The notes: generated from the letters alone by a model not told the origin. A DNA stretch of 64,000 nt from JBFMCC01 sp037445635 (GCA_037445635.1 JBBIKC010000001.1:248001-312000); one strand, 5' to 3'; shown: positions 1 to 10,262, numbered from the stretch's first letter. Translations and numbers: made by a program.

Positions 1-192
1 CTCTTGACTTTCTGCTGTGATATGACAACCGCCTTTTCCAGCGGCGTCGAAGGGACGATTATCGGGTCAATCGTCAAGAGCATCTGGGGCGAAAACATTA
101 TGGCCTATCGGATTGCGACAACCGTTGTGGTCTTCATTTCCATACCGATTACCATCATCGGGGCCGGCATCGCGTTCAGGAAGCAAAAGTAG
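1..192 (+). CDS. C-terminal end of an unidentified integral membrane protein (partial)
   Basis: The frame is open from the first base and ends at TAG 190-192, so this is the 3' end of a longer gene. The visible 63 residues include a hydrophobic helix near the end (about residues 38-58, rich in Ile/Val/Ala) followed by a short basic tail RKQK, which fits a last transmembrane segment with a cytoplasmic tail. Too little is present to name a family. A hairpin at 227-256 could terminate it. Confidence 0.5.
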   Translation, partial: LLTFCCDMTTAFSSGVEGTIIGSIVKSIWGENIMAYRIATTVVVFISIPITIIGAGIAFRKQK

Positions 193-214
193 GCGGGGAA
201 AAGAACGGAGAGAT

Positions 215-493
215 TCAATAGAAAACAAGAACGCGGCCTGGCTCGGCCGCGTTCTTAAACATCCCTTCAACAAGGAAACGTCTTTTTTCCCCTTCTGCTG
301 GCAATACCAACGGAGGCAATTCCGTCAACGAATCGATGCCGAAATGCTGCAGGGATTCGGGCGTGGTGCTGTATAGAATTGGCCGTCCGAGACCCTCGGC
401 GCGGCCCGCATCCTGAATGAGTCCCTTGCTCAACAGCGACTTCAGCACTCCATCCGAGTTGACGCCGCGCACGGCGGCATGCGAGCGCGGCAT
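215..493 (-). pseudogene. scpB: scpB remnant (C-terminal winged-helix fragment)
   Basis: The 92-residue frame carries the end of segregation and condensation protein B: RGVNSDGVLKSLL, GLIQDAGRAE, GRPILYSTT and HFGIDSLTELPPL match the second winged helix of ScpB, the partner of ScpA in the SMC complex. ScpB is normally about 180-240 residues. Here the homology starts abruptly at RGVNSD, roughly 60-70 residues from the family C-terminus, and everything upstream is missing, replaced by the fba terminator region. The last residues (RVLVFY) are read through a hairpin. It therefore looks like a decayed fragment rather than a working gene. A relocated or reassembled scpB elsewhere in the genome is expected but cannot be seen. 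Confidence 0.6.
227..256. terminator. Hairpin, possible bidirectional terminator
   Basis: Twelve-base perfect arms (AAGAACGCGGCC / GGCCGCGTTCTT) with a 6-nt loop. On the minus strand it is followed by TTGTTTTC. It lies between the convergent ends of the partial membrane gene and the scpB remnant. Confidence 0.5.
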
Positions 494-498
494 GTGCC

Positions 499-532
499 AA
501 AAGAGGCGCTGTCCGTTGGATGCGCCTCTTTT
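499..532 (-). terminator. Rho-independent terminator of fba
   Basis: Eleven-base arms AAAAGAGGCGC / GCGCCTCTTTT enclose a 12-nt loop, starting 11 nt beyond the aldolase stop codon. The minus-strand 3' arm ends in a T run (CTCTTTT). Confidence 0.7.
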
Positions 533-543
533 TCATCGTCAAT

Positions 544-1608
<1,065 letters not shown>

Positions 1609-1717
1609 CGTACGTCTCCTTGCCCGCCGTGATCCGCCGGGCGTCTTGAAATTTTTGCTCCCTGAACGGGAGTTTTTTACCTGATATGCCTGTGCGTCGG
1701 GCAGGAACTTTTGTTTC

Positions 1718-1747
1718 TTGATTATAACCAGAAACTACGACTATAAT
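1718..1747 (+). promoter_or_regulatory. Sigma-70-type promoter for the 1801 gene
   Basis: TTGATT at 1718-1723 and a consensus TATAAT at 1742-1747 are separated by 18 bp, 53 nt before the ATG at 1801. On the opposite strand TATAAT also occurs (1721-1726) and may serve fba, giving overlapping divergent promoters. Confidence 0.7.
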
Positions 1748-1800
1748 GGGGATATGCGACTCAAGTGAACAGGCTTCGTATATCGTCGCAGGAGGCACCC

Positions 1801-2322
1801 ATGAGCGATTTCTTCGAGAAAGTCACCAGCGACCAGGATCCCTTCAAAAAACTGGTCAGCAACATTCCCGGCTTCGGCGGCTACGTGGAACGCCAGAACC
1901 GCCGCGCCGCGGACAAACTGCTGCGTGAGACCGTCGCCCGCCGCTTCGAGGAGCACGTCAAGCGCGCCTCGAACCTGCAGGCCGACATGGTCAGCGCGGG
2001 CACGATCGGGCTGGTGGACGATATGGAAAAAGCCGCCCGCCAGTTACAAACCTTTGTGGACAAAATCAGCACAGCCTCGTACGGCGCGAGCGGCCTGTTC
2101 GACGCAATCAAAATCAACGAAGAGGAACTGGCGCAGTTATACCAATTCGACGCGGCCTTCTTCGATCTGGGCGACCAGATTGGCCGCGGCCTGGACACGG
2201 TCGAAGCCTCGCTTCAGGACGAGACAGCCCTGCCCGCCGCCATCCGCAACGTGATCACACTGGCGCGCCAGGCCGTGGACACCTTCGACCGCCGCCGTGA
2301 AGTCGTCACCGGCAGCAAGTAA
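1801..2322 (+). CDS. Conserved-looking helical protein of unknown function
   Basis: 173 residues, no signal peptide or membrane segment. The ATG is preceded at 5 nt by AGGAGG (1790-1795), which fixes the start in preference to an upstream in-frame codon at 1765. The sequence is highly charged and helical: an N-terminal acidic/basic stretch (residues 1-55, many Arg/Lys), then amphipathic helices with heptad-like spacing (MEKAARQLQTFVDKI) and a run of acidic residues around ETALPAAIR. I do not recognise the family. Expression from a near-consensus promoter suggests a real, well-expressed gene standing alone between fba and the molybdenum hydroxylase genes. Confidence 0.75.
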   Translation: MSDFFEKVTSDQDPFKKLVSNIPGFGGYVERQNRRAADKLLRETVARRFEEHVKRASNLQADMVSAGTIGLVDDMEKAARQLQTFVDKISTASYGASGLFDAIKINEEELAQLYQFDAAFFDLGDQIGRGLDTVEASLQDETALPAAIRNVITLARQAVDTFDRRREVVTGSK

Positions 2323-2330
2323 GTCACCAT

Positions 2331-2363
2331 AAACCCTAAAGGTCTTCGAGACCTTTAGGGTTT
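2331..2363. repeat. 33-bp perfect palindrome, copy 1 (terminator-like)
   Basis: Arms AAACCCTAAAGGTCT and AGACCTTTAGGGTTT (15 bp, perfect) around a 3-nt loop TCG, followed by ATTT. It could terminate the 1801 gene. An almost identical copy, differing only in one loop base, lies inside hsdR at 14221-14253, so it is a mobile repeat and not just a terminator. Confidence 0.85.
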
Positions 2364-2380
2364 ATTTAACAGGAACCCGC

Positions 2381-3787
<1,407 letters not shown>

Positions 3788-3795
3788 GGTGATGC

Positions 3796-4215
3796 ATGGG
3801 AAAATATTCGTCCTACGAACGCAAAATGCCGCCGCCTGTCCGCGAACCGCATCCCATCTGGCGCGGCTTCGGCTGCCTGATGTTCCTGATCGTGCCGGCC
3901 TTCTCGTTCGCGGTCTCGGTGATGATTGTGCGAATTGGCCGGGAGAACGATTGGCCCCTTCCGGTTGAATTGCTGGGCAGGCCGCAGGTGCCGGATATCT
4001 TGTTCCGCATCCCGGGCCTGGTGCCGCTCTGGCAATTCATCGAAAACCAGAGAGATCTGTACGCCCACCTGGCGCTGACACTGGTCATCAGCCTCGTGTT
4101 GATGGGCATCCTGTCGGTGGTGTACGCGTTCGTGTACCGCTATGTCGGTCCGCCGCGGTACGGACCGCTGGACGCGCCGCCGACCGGCGTCAGAGCAAAG
4201 CGCTACAAAAGATAG
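3796..4215 (+). CDS. Two-helix membrane protein within the Mo-hydroxylase operon
   Basis: 139 residues. One hydrophobic segment lies near residues 25-46 (CLMFLIVPAFSFAVSVMIV) and a second near 92-115. The N-terminus (KYSSYERKMPPPVREPHP) and the C-terminus (PPRYGPLDAPP...RAKRYKR) are Pro- and Arg-rich and probably cytoplasmic, with the loop between helices outside. It begins 8 nt after the fused subunit and ends 7 nt before the large subunit, so the three are surely co-transcribed. No family is recognised. A membrane anchor or electron-transfer partner for the hydroxylase is a guess from position only. Confidence 0.8.
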   Translation: MGKYSSYERKMPPPVREPHPIWRGFGCLMFLIVPAFSFAVSVMIVRIGRENDWPLPVELLGRPQVPDILFRIPGLVPLWQFIENQRDLYAHLALTLVISLVLMGILSVVYAFVYRYVGPPRYGPLDAPPTGVRAKRYKR

Positions 4216-4222
4216 AACAAAG

Positions 4223-6424
4223 ATGACAACCAGGATCGTTGGAAAACCCCTCCCAAGGACGGACGCCCGCGAAAAAGTGACCGGGCAGGCCGAATATCCC
4301 GGCGACCTTTCGATGAAGGGTCTCCTGCACATGAAGATGCTCTTCGCCGGGCGGCCGCACGCGCGCATCAAGCGCATCAAGACCGGTGCGGCGGAGGCCG
4401 CGCCGCGCGTGGCAGCCGTGTACACCTCGAAGGACGTGCCGGTCAACGAATATGGCTTGCAGAAACCCGACCAGCCCGTTCTGTGCGGACCCACCCCCCC
4501 GTCGCGCGAGGGCGGCGTGGACCCGGCCATCGTCCGTTTCGAGGGCGATCAGGTGGCGGTCGTCGTCGCCGAGACCGAGGCGGCCGCGGCCGCGGCGGTC
4601 AAACTGATCGAGGTCGAATACGAGGACCTGCCCGCACTGACCGACCCGCGCAGAGGTATGGAAGCGGACGCGCCCATCGTGCATCCCGAACTGGGCAGCT
4701 CGAACGTGTGCGTTCATTACAAGATCCGCAAAGGGGATGTGGAGTCTGGATTCGCGAAAGCAGATGTCATTGTCGAATCCGAATATCAAACTCCATACCA
4801 GGAACATGCCTTCCTCCAGCCGGAAGCCGGGCTGGCGTATATAGATGAGAACGGCCTGATCACCGTGGCCTCCGCCGGCCAATGGACTCACGCCGACCGC
4901 GCTTCGATTGCGCACGCGCTCGGTCTGCCGGACGAGATGGTGCGGATCGTGTACCCGGCCATCGGCGGCGCGTTCGGCGGCCGCGAGGATCTGTCGGTGC
5001 AGATCGTGCTGGCGCTGGCGGCGTGGAAACTGCAGCGCCCGGTGCGCATCATCTGGTCGCGGCACGAATCGATCATCGGCCACGGCAAACGGCACCCGGT
5101 CTACATCAAGTCGAAATGGGGCGCCAGTAAAGACGGCAAGCTGGTCGCGGCCGAGAACACCCTCATCGGCGACGCCGGCGCGTACATGTATACATCCAAC
5201 AAGGTGCTCGGCAACTCGACGATTACCTCGAGCGGGCCGTATTTCATCCCCAATATCAAGACCGATGTGTACGGCGTGTACACCAACAATGTCCCGGCCG
5301 CGGCCTTCCGCGGCTTCGGCGCGCCGCAGGCCCTGTTCATGGCCGAATCGCAGATGAACAAACTGGCTGACAAACTCGGCATGGACCCGGTCGAATTTCG
5401 GTTGAAGAATGCGCTCAAACAGGGCGACACGATGGCGGTGGGCACGCCCGCGCCCAACCCGGTCAGCATCACGGATGTGATTGAGGCGGCGCGGGATAAA
5501 TCGGGCTGGACGAAGACGAAAAAGCAGAAGCCCGACAAGAAGAATCCGCATCTGGCGCGCGGACGCGGCTTTGCCGCGGGATTCAAGAATGTGGGATTCT
5601 CCTTCGGCTACGCCGAGAACTGCTGGGCGAAAGTGGAACTGCATGGAAACGGCCAGATCGAAAAGGCCATTGTCCATCACGCCGGCGCGGAGGTGGGACA
5701 GGGCACACACCAGGCCATGATGCAAATGGCGGCCGAGGCGATTGGCATTCCCATCGAAAAGGTGCAGCTGCTCACATCCGATTCGGCCACGATGGGCAAC
5801 CCCGGCTCGGCCTCCGCCTCGCGCCTGACCTTCATGGCGGGCAACGCCATCCAGGGCGCGGCGGAGGCGGCGCTGGAAAAATGGAAGGCCGAGGAACGAC
5901 CTGCGATTGCCGAATTCAAGTACCTGGCGCCCAGGACCACGCCGATGGACAAAGAGACCGGCGCATCCATGCCCAACTTCGCCTACGCCTACGCCGCCCA
6001 GGCCGTGGACGTGGAGGTGGATACCGAGACCGGACACGTGCGTCTGCTCCGCGTCGTCTCGGCGGACGATGTGGGCAAGGCCGTCAACCCCGCGCTGGTG
6101 GAGGGACAGATCGAGGGCGCGGTGGTGCAGGCGCAGGGATATGCCCTGCTCGAGGATTTGCAGGTCAGGGACGGTTTCATCCAGGCCAACGAGTTGAGCA
6201 CGTATCTGATTCCCACCATCTGGGACATTCCCGAAAAAGTCGAATCGGTGATTCTCGAAGTGCCCGATCCGAACGGACCCTGGGGCGCGCGCGGCGTGGG
6301 CGAACTGCCTTTCCTGCCGCTGGCCCCGGCCATCGCGGCCGCCATCCACGACGCGACCGGCGTGTGGATCAACGAATTCCCGTTCACGCCGGAGCGTGTG
6401 CTTCGCACCATGGGCAAGATTTAA
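4223..6424 (+). CDS. Molybdenum-binding large subunit, xanthine dehydrogenase family
   Basis: 733 residues, shorter than typical CoxL (about 800). It hydroxylates an unknown substrate at the Mo-cytosine-dinucleotide or molybdopterin centre. Seen: N-terminal a/b hammerhead (RTDAREKVTGQAEY), QPEAGLAYID, GGAFGGREDLSVQ, the loop AAAFRGFGAPQ, GAEVGQGTHQAM and the terminal GARGVGELP containing the catalytic glutamate. It has the AFRGFG form seen in xanthine/purine-type enzymes and not the AYRCSFR loop of form I CO dehydrogenase, so aerobic CO oxidation is unlikely. ATG 4223 was chosen over 4142 because family similarity starts at RIVGKPLPRTDA and 4142 overlaps the preceding gene. yqeB, yqeC and mocA genes downstream suggest a selenium-dependent hydroxylase; the substrate cannot be told from sequence. 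Confidence 0.93.
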   Translation: MTTRIVGKPLPRTDAREKVTGQAEYPGDLSMKGLLHMKMLFAGRPHARIKRIKTGAAEAAPRVAAVYTSKDVPVNEYGLQKPDQPVLCGPTPPSREGGVDPAIVRFEGDQVAVVVAETEAAAAAAVKLIEVEYEDLPALTDPRRGMEADAPIVHPELGSSNVCVHYKIRKGDVESGFAKADVIVESEYQTPYQEHAFLQPEAGLAYIDENGLITVASAGQWTHADRASIAHALGLPDEMVRIVYPAIGGAFGGREDLSVQIVLALAAWKLQRPVRIIWSRHESIIGHGKRHPVYIKSKWGASKDGKLVAAENTLIGDAGAYMYTSNKVLGNSTITSSGPYFIPNIKTDVYGVYTNNVPAAAFRGFGAPQALFMAESQMNKLADKLGMDPVEFRLKNALKQGDTMAVGTPAPNPVSITDVIEAARDKSGWTKTKKQKPDKKNPHLARGRGFAAGFKNVGFSFGYAENCWAKVELHGNGQIEKAIVHHAGAEVGQGTHQAMMQMAAEAIGIPIEKVQLLTSDSATMGNPGSASASRLTFMAGNAIQGAAEAALEKWKAEERPAIAEFKYLAPRTTPMDKETGASMPNFAYAYAAQAVDVEVDTETGHVRLLRVVSADDVGKAVNPALVEGQIEGAVVQAQGYALLEDLQVRDGFIQANELSTYLIPTIWDIPEKVESVILEVPDPNGPWGARGVGELPFLPLAPAIAAAIHDATGVWINEFPFTPERVLRTMGKI

Positions 6425-6433
6425 CCACAAAGC

Positions 6434-6481
6434 CCGCAGAGAACACAGAGAAAGACTCGGCGATCTTTGTGTTCTCTGCGG
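6434..6481. repeat. Inverted repeat of the ACCACAGAGAACACAGAG type
   Basis: Arms CCGCAGAGAACACA (6434-6447) and TGTGTTCTCTGCGG (6468-6481) are perfect over 14 bp with a 20-nt loop. A related imperfect element lies at 44611-44678. It fills the space between the Mo subunit gene and the hydrolase and could act as a hairpin in the transcript. Confidence 0.75.
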
Positions 6482-6490
6482 TAATTCTCT

Positions 6491-7372
6491 ATGTCTTTCC
6501 CCTATCTCGGTGAAACCAAAGAACTGAATGAGGTCACCCGCAAGGAGGCGGGGGCGGGAAATTTTGCGTCCCTGCCCGACGGCATGACACATTATGAGCT
6601 GGGCGGTCCTTTCACAGCGGCGAGGTCTGTTGTGCTCGTGCACGGATTCTCAGTCCCATATTTCATCTGGGACCCCACCTTCGACTTCCTGTTAAAATCA
6701 GGCTTCCGCGTCCTGCGCTACGACCTGTTCGGGCGCGGCTTTTCGGACCGGCCGCGCGCCCGCTACAATCTTGACCTGTTTTGCAAGCAACTGATAGACC
6801 TGCTGGATACACTTGGCCTCACACGACCCGTTACGTTGTTCGGCCTCTCGATGGGCGGCCCCATCGCCGCCGCATTCACAGAGCGGCATCCCGAACGCGT
6901 GGAGCGCCTCGTCCTGATAGACCCCGCAGGCGTGCATCCCATCGGGCTCTCGCCCCTCCTGAAACTGGCGCTGGTGCCCGGGCTGGGCGAACTGGCCCTC
7001 GGTCTGTTCGGCGGCGGGAGCATGGTCAAAGGCATTGCGTCCGATTTTTTTGGTCCCGATCTCGTGGCGCAGTTCCAGGCAAAATACAGGATGCAGATGC
7101 AATATAACGGGTTCATACGGGCCATCCTTTCCACCATGCGGAACGGGATGCTCGGCTCGTTCCTCGACGTGTACCGGCGTCTCGGCAAACTGGGCAAGCC
7201 GACCCTGCTCCTGTGGGGCCGCGAAGACAAGACTGTTCCCTTCGCGCACAGCGCCGACCTGCTGTCCGCCATTCCGCACGCGCGGCTGCACGTCTTCGAG
7301 AACTGCGGCCACATCCCGCATTACGAGAAGCCCGAGGAAGTGAACCCGATTCTGTTGAAATTTCTAGCCTGA
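6491..7372 (+). CDS. Alpha/beta-hydrolase
   Basis: 293 residues with the a/b-hydrolase fold: oxyanion region VVLVHGFSVP (residues 46-55), nucleophile elbow LFGLSMGGP (Ser about 119), acid in WGREDKTVPF (Asp about 246) and histidine in NCGHIPHYEKP (His about 276). No signal peptide. The fold is shared by esterases, C-C hydrolases and haloperoxidases, so the substrate is open. It follows the Mo hydroxylase genes by 66 nt, with a palindrome in the gap, and might act on a product of that pathway. No strong ribosome site precedes ATG 6491; an internal ATG at 6584 is possible but would remove upstream residues that are not clearly part of the fold. Confidence 0.85.
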   Translation: MSFPYLGETKELNEVTRKEAGAGNFASLPDGMTHYELGGPFTAARSVVLVHGFSVPYFIWDPTFDFLLKSGFRVLRYDLFGRGFSDRPRARYNLDLFCKQLIDLLDTLGLTRPVTLFGLSMGGPIAAAFTERHPERVERLVLIDPAGVHPIGLSPLLKLALVPGLGELALGLFGGGSMVKGIASDFFGPDLVAQFQAKYRMQMQYNGFIRAILSTMRNGMLGSFLDVYRRLGKLGKPTLLLWGREDKTVPFAHSADLLSAIPHARLHVFENCGHIPHYEKPEEVNPILLKFLA

Positions 7373-7553
7373 GTAGAACGATCCTGCAACCTCATTGCTC
7401 AGGCCGCCGGGGACGGCGCTGGAAGCAGGCGGCCGAATGGGTCGGCCAGATCCACGCAAATTCCAACGCGATAGCGCAGAGTTGCAAACGAAAAACATAG
7501 ATCTAGCGTCTTGGCGACTTTGCGTTAGAAGATCCAGTGTGCACAGATTACAC

Positions 7554-8282
7554 ATGTCAAACCTTAACCAATTTATGATTCAATCCAAACTCACCTTCTT
7601 CACACGCAACCGTTACAAGATCGCCATATTCGCCCTGATGGCCGCGGCCTCCGCGGTCTGCGTACTCCTCGTCGTGGCGCGGCGGGAATACAGCAACACG
7701 GGACGATACACATCGCTCGTGTGGAATCTTTTCCTCGCATGGATTCCCTTCCTGCTGGCCTATTTTGCCTACGCGCTCTCGTGGCGGAAACTACTGTTGT
7801 ATCTCGTCCTGCCGGTCACGGCCTTCCTGTGGCTGATCTTCTTTCCCAACGCGCCGTACATCCTCACCGATTTGCAGCACCTGGCGCGCGAAGAGACCGC
7901 TGCGCCGCTGTGGTACGACGTGATCCTCATGGTTTGGTTCGCGTGGACAGGCCTGCTGCTCGGACTGGTCTCGCTGTATTTAATGCACGAGATCGTCCAG
8001 CGAAATTTCGGACGCGTGATCGGCTGGGGCTTCGTCTTCCTCGTCTCGGGACTGAGCAGTTTCGGGGTCTATCTGGGGCGCTTCGTCCGCCTCAACTCAT
8101 GGGACATCCTGCAGGACCCGGGCGAGATCGCCATCAGCATCCTCGGCCTGGTCATTGACCCGTCCCTGCGGCTGGTGGCGTTCACGTCGCTGTTCACGGT
8201 CTTTTATCTGTTTGTTTACCTCACCTTGTATTCCTTCGCACATATGCTACAGGAGCAGAAGGAGACGCAAAGTGTACAGTAG
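7554..8282 (+). CDS. DUF1361 membrane protein, copy A
   Basis: 242 residues, mostly hydrophobic, with about six or seven predicted helices starting near residue 23. The signature segments WNLFLAWIPFLLAY, FLWLIFFPNAPYILTDL, WYDVILMVWFAWTGLL and GRFVRLNSWDIL are typical of the DUF1361 family, whose function is unknown. The frame is open from 7395, but the upstream residues are low-complexity and Arg-rich; ATG 7554 (or 7575) fits the family better. The gap 7373-7553 holds no other gene that I can see. The 3' end overlaps copy B by 11 nt, so the two are co-translated. Confidence 0.85.
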   Translation: MSNLNQFMIQSKLTFFTRNRYKIAIFALMAAASAVCVLLVVARREYSNTGRYTSLVWNLFLAWIPFLLAYFAYALSWRKLLLYLVLPVTAFLWLIFFPNAPYILTDLQHLAREETAAPLWYDVILMVWFAWTGLLLGLVSLYLMHEIVQRNFGRVIGWGFVFLVSGLSSFGVYLGRFVRLNSWDILQDPGEIAISILGLVIDPSLRLVAFTSLFTVFYLFVYLTLYSFAHMLQEQKETQSVQ

Positions 8283-8985
8283 GCTGCTGGCGCGTTTTGC
8301 GCACAACAAGTACCGCCTGACCATCTTCGGCCTGCTGGCGGGCGCATCGGTTTTATCGGTCGCGATTTTGCGCGTGCGCTTCGCGTTCGCGGGTACGATC
8401 TCCTACGCCTTTCTGATCTGGAACCTGTTCCTCGCATGGATTCCATTTCTCATCGCCTACTTCACCTACACACTGACGATCAAACGCCCGTGGCTGTACG
8501 TCGTGATTCCAACAGCGGCCTTCCTCTGGCTCATCTTCTTTCCCAACACGCTCTACATCCTGACCGACTTCCAGCATCTCAACTCCATGCCCAACGATGT
8601 GCCCGTGTGGTACGACGTACTTCTGCTCATCTGGTTCGCGTGGACGGGATTGCTGCTGGGCGTCGTCTCGCTGTTCCTCATGCAGGAGATCGTGCGCCGC
8701 GAGTTTGGGCGCTGGTTCGGCTGGGGCTTCGTGACGCTGGTGGCCGCGTTGACGAGCGCGGGCATCTACATGGGACGCTTCCTGCGCTGGAACTCGTGGG
8801 ACATCCTCCAGCGCCCCGCGGACATCGCCCTCTTCACGTGGAGGCGCGTCCAGGATCCCAGCACAACCTCGATTGCCTTCATCAGCCTGTTCACGCTGTT
8901 CTTTCTTTTTCTCTATATCACCTTGTACGCCTTCGCGCACTTATTGCTGGAGCGCGGGGCGAATCAGAAGCCAGAGGGGTCGTGA
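8272..8985 (+). CDS. DUF1361 membrane protein, copy B
   Basis: 237 residues from GTG 8272, which has AAGGAG about 8 nt upstream and overlaps the end of copy A. It repeats all copy A signatures (WNLFLAWIPFLIAY, FLWLIFFPNTLYILTD, WYDVLLLIWFAWTG, GRFLRWNSWDIL) in the same order and length, so the pair arose by tandem duplication and then diverged, most at the N-termini. Both are multi-pass inner-membrane proteins of unknown role. The stop codon nearly coincides with the yqeB start region (GTGA at 8982), linking these genes to the selenium/molybdenum maturation gene. Confidence 0.85.
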   Translation: MYSRLLARFAHNKYRLTIFGLLAGASVLSVAILRVRFAFAGTISYAFLIWNLFLAWIPFLIAYFTYTLTIKRPWLYVVIPTAAFLWLIFFPNTLYILTDFQHLNSMPNDVPVWYDVLLLIWFAWTGLLLGVVSLFLMQEIVRREFGRWFGWGFVTLVAALTSAGIYMGRFLRWNSWDILQRPADIALFTWRRVQDPSTTSIAFISLFTLFFLFLYITLYAFAHLLLERGANQKPEGS

Positions 8986-9005
8986 ACGAAGAGCGCGACT
9001 TCAAC

Positions 9006-9800
9006 ATGATCCTCCTGCGCGGCGGCGGCGACCTGGCCTCCGGTGTGGCCCTGCGCCTGCACCGCGTCGGGCTGCCGGTGGTCATCATCGAATTGCCCCA
9101 GCCGCTGGCGGTGCGCCGCACGGTGTCGTTCGCGGAGGCGGTCTACGCGGGCGCGTGCACGGTGGAGGGCGTGACCGCCCGCCTCGTTTCACCGGACCAG
9201 TTACAGGTCGCGCTCGAAGCGGGGAACATCCCCGTCCTCGTTGACCCGTCCGCGAGTGTGCTCGCCAACGCGTTCGTCACCAGTCCGCGCAAAACGGTCG
9301 TGGTGGACGCGCGCCTGACGAAACAGCCGCCCGAGCCATTGCCCGTCCGTCCGCTTCTGCACATCGGACTTGGACCTGGGTTCGCGGCGGGGGAGAATTG
9401 CGACGCCGTGATTGAGACGCGCCGCAGCCACACGCTTGGACGCGTCTTCTGGAGCGGCGCGCCCCAGTCCGACAGCGGACAGCCCGAAGGCGACCCGCGC
9501 CGAGTCCTGCGCGCGCCGGAGGAGGGAATCGTGACCGGCAGGGCGCAGATTGGGGATGTGGTGGAGGAGGGTGAGACAGTGGCAGTGATCAGTGATCAGT
9601 ATTCGGTAATCAGTCCGTTCCGCGGCGTCGTGCGCGGATTGATCCACGACGGCCTGCATGTGCCGAAGGGAATGAAGATCGGCGACGTGGATCCGCGCGG
9701 CGACCCGAGCGCGTGTTATCTCGTGTCCGATAAGGCGCTGGCGGTGGGAGGCGGCGTGCTGGAAGCGATTTTGAGTTTTGGAACTATGGTTAATGGATGA
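9006..9800 (+). CDS. yqeB: YqeB, selenium-dependent molybdenum hydroxylase maturation protein
   Basis: 264 residues with an N-terminal Rossmann-like motif ILLRGGGDLASGVALRLH, then ELPQPLAVRRTVSFAEAVY and the middle segment IGLGPGFAAGENCDAVIETRR characteristic of the EF2563/YqeB family. In comparative genomics YqeB co-occurs with YqeC, MocA-like proteins and SelD in organisms with selenium-dependent molybdenum hydroxylases, where it is thought to help install the labile Se. An alternative start GTG 8982 forms a GTGA overlap with the DUF1361 stop, but its AGGGG is too close; ATG 9006 begins directly at the family motif. The C-terminus ends in a 14-bp tandem repeat that includes the stop codon. 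Confidence 0.9.
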   Translation: MILLRGGGDLASGVALRLHRVGLPVVIIELPQPLAVRRTVSFAEAVYAGACTVEGVTARLVSPDQLQVALEAGNIPVLVDPSASVLANAFVTSPRKTVVVDARLTKQPPEPLPVRPLLHIGLGPGFAAGENCDAVIETRRSHTLGRVFWSGAPQSDSGQPEGDPRRVLRAPEEGIVTGRAQIGDVVEEGETVAVISDQYSVISPFRGVVRGLIHDGLHVPKGMKIGDVDPRGDPSACYLVSDKALAVGGGVLEAILSFGTMVNG

Positions 9801-9824
9801 TGGTTAATGGATGATGGTTAATGG
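9786..9824 (+). repeat. 14-bp tandem repeat across the yqeB stop codon
   Basis: ATGGTTAATGGATG repeated 2.8 times. The yqeB stop TGA (9798-9800) is made from the repeat, so slippage here would change the last residues of YqeB. Confidence 0.8.
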
Positions 9825-9831
9825 CGGGTCG

Positions 9832-10179
9832 TCAGGGTTGTTTTCGCCCCAGCCAGGCCGCGACCAACAGGATGCAACCTGAAAAGAAGAGCGGAGCGAC
9901 GAAGAGCAGATAGGGTGCTTCCCAGGTATCAGGCCGCCGCAATGTGGGCGAGAAGATCAGCGCCGCGAGCAATGACCCTGTCAGCAAGATCAGCCCGCCC
10001 CACAGCGGACGCTTCCAGCCCAGCCAGGTGAGCAGGCCGATGAGCGCCACCGGGATGAGGTGGCCGAAGCCGCTCCAGTCGCCGGCCGAGGCCTCGCCCG
10101 CCGCAAAGACCAGCAGGATCGCCGCCGCCAGTCCCAGCGGGATGAGCGCGGCGATTTTCAGTCCCTTGATGAGGTTCAT
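9832..10179 (-). CDS. Small four-helix membrane protein
   Basis: 115 residues from ATG 10179. About four hydrophobic segments (KGLKIAALIPLGLAAAILLVF; LIPVALIGLLTWLGW; WGGLILLTGSLLAALIFSP; LLFVAPLFFSGCILLVAAWL) with short loops and a basic tail WLGRKQP. No family recognised. It is convergent with yqeB and has a TATAAT 9 nt before the ATG and no Shine-Dalgarno, suggesting a leaderless transcript. Its promoter lies in the hairpin that borders the restriction-modification genes. Confidence 0.75.
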   Translation of the reverse strand: MNLIKGLKIAALIPLGLAAAILLVFAAGEASAGDWSGFGHLIPVALIGLLTWLGWKRPLWGGLILLTGSLLAALIFSPTLRRPDTWEAPYLLFVAPLFFSGCILLVAAWLGRKQP

Positions 10180-10188
10180 GGTAGGGCT

Positions 10189-10194
10189 ATTATA
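10189..10194 (-). promoter_or_regulatory. -10 box TATAAT for the 10179 gene (leaderless arrangement)
   Basis: Consensus TATAAT on the minus strand ends 9 nt before the ATG; no SD-like sequence lies between. A candidate -35 (TTGCCT) lies 19 bp upstream but overlaps an inverted repeat arm. Confidence 0.4.
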
Positions 10195-10196
10195 GC

Positions 10197-10262
10197 CCCT
10201 CCCCAAATACGACAGGCAAGTTTAGGCGCCAATCAAAATGTAAATGTCGTATTTGGGGAGGG
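10197..10262. repeat. Long inverted repeat at the edge of the hsd operon
   Basis: Perfect 18-bp arms (CCCTCCCCAAATACGACA at 10197-10214; its complement at 10245-10262) separated by 30 nt. It is followed by GGTGTCCGAAGGACGGGTGG, which resembles 18207-18226 in yqeC-mocA. The element lies between the divergent 10179 gene and hsdM, and the remaining intergenic sequence to 10390 holds GGTTGAAGGTTCAAGGTTGG, a degenerate short repeat. Confidence 0.8.

Noticed and set aside
4190..6643. 817-residue minus-strand ORF across the Mo large-subunit gene
   Set aside because: Antisense to a clear CoxL-type gene; rich in His, Arg and Gly as expected for the complement of high-GC coding sequence, and without any domain motif.
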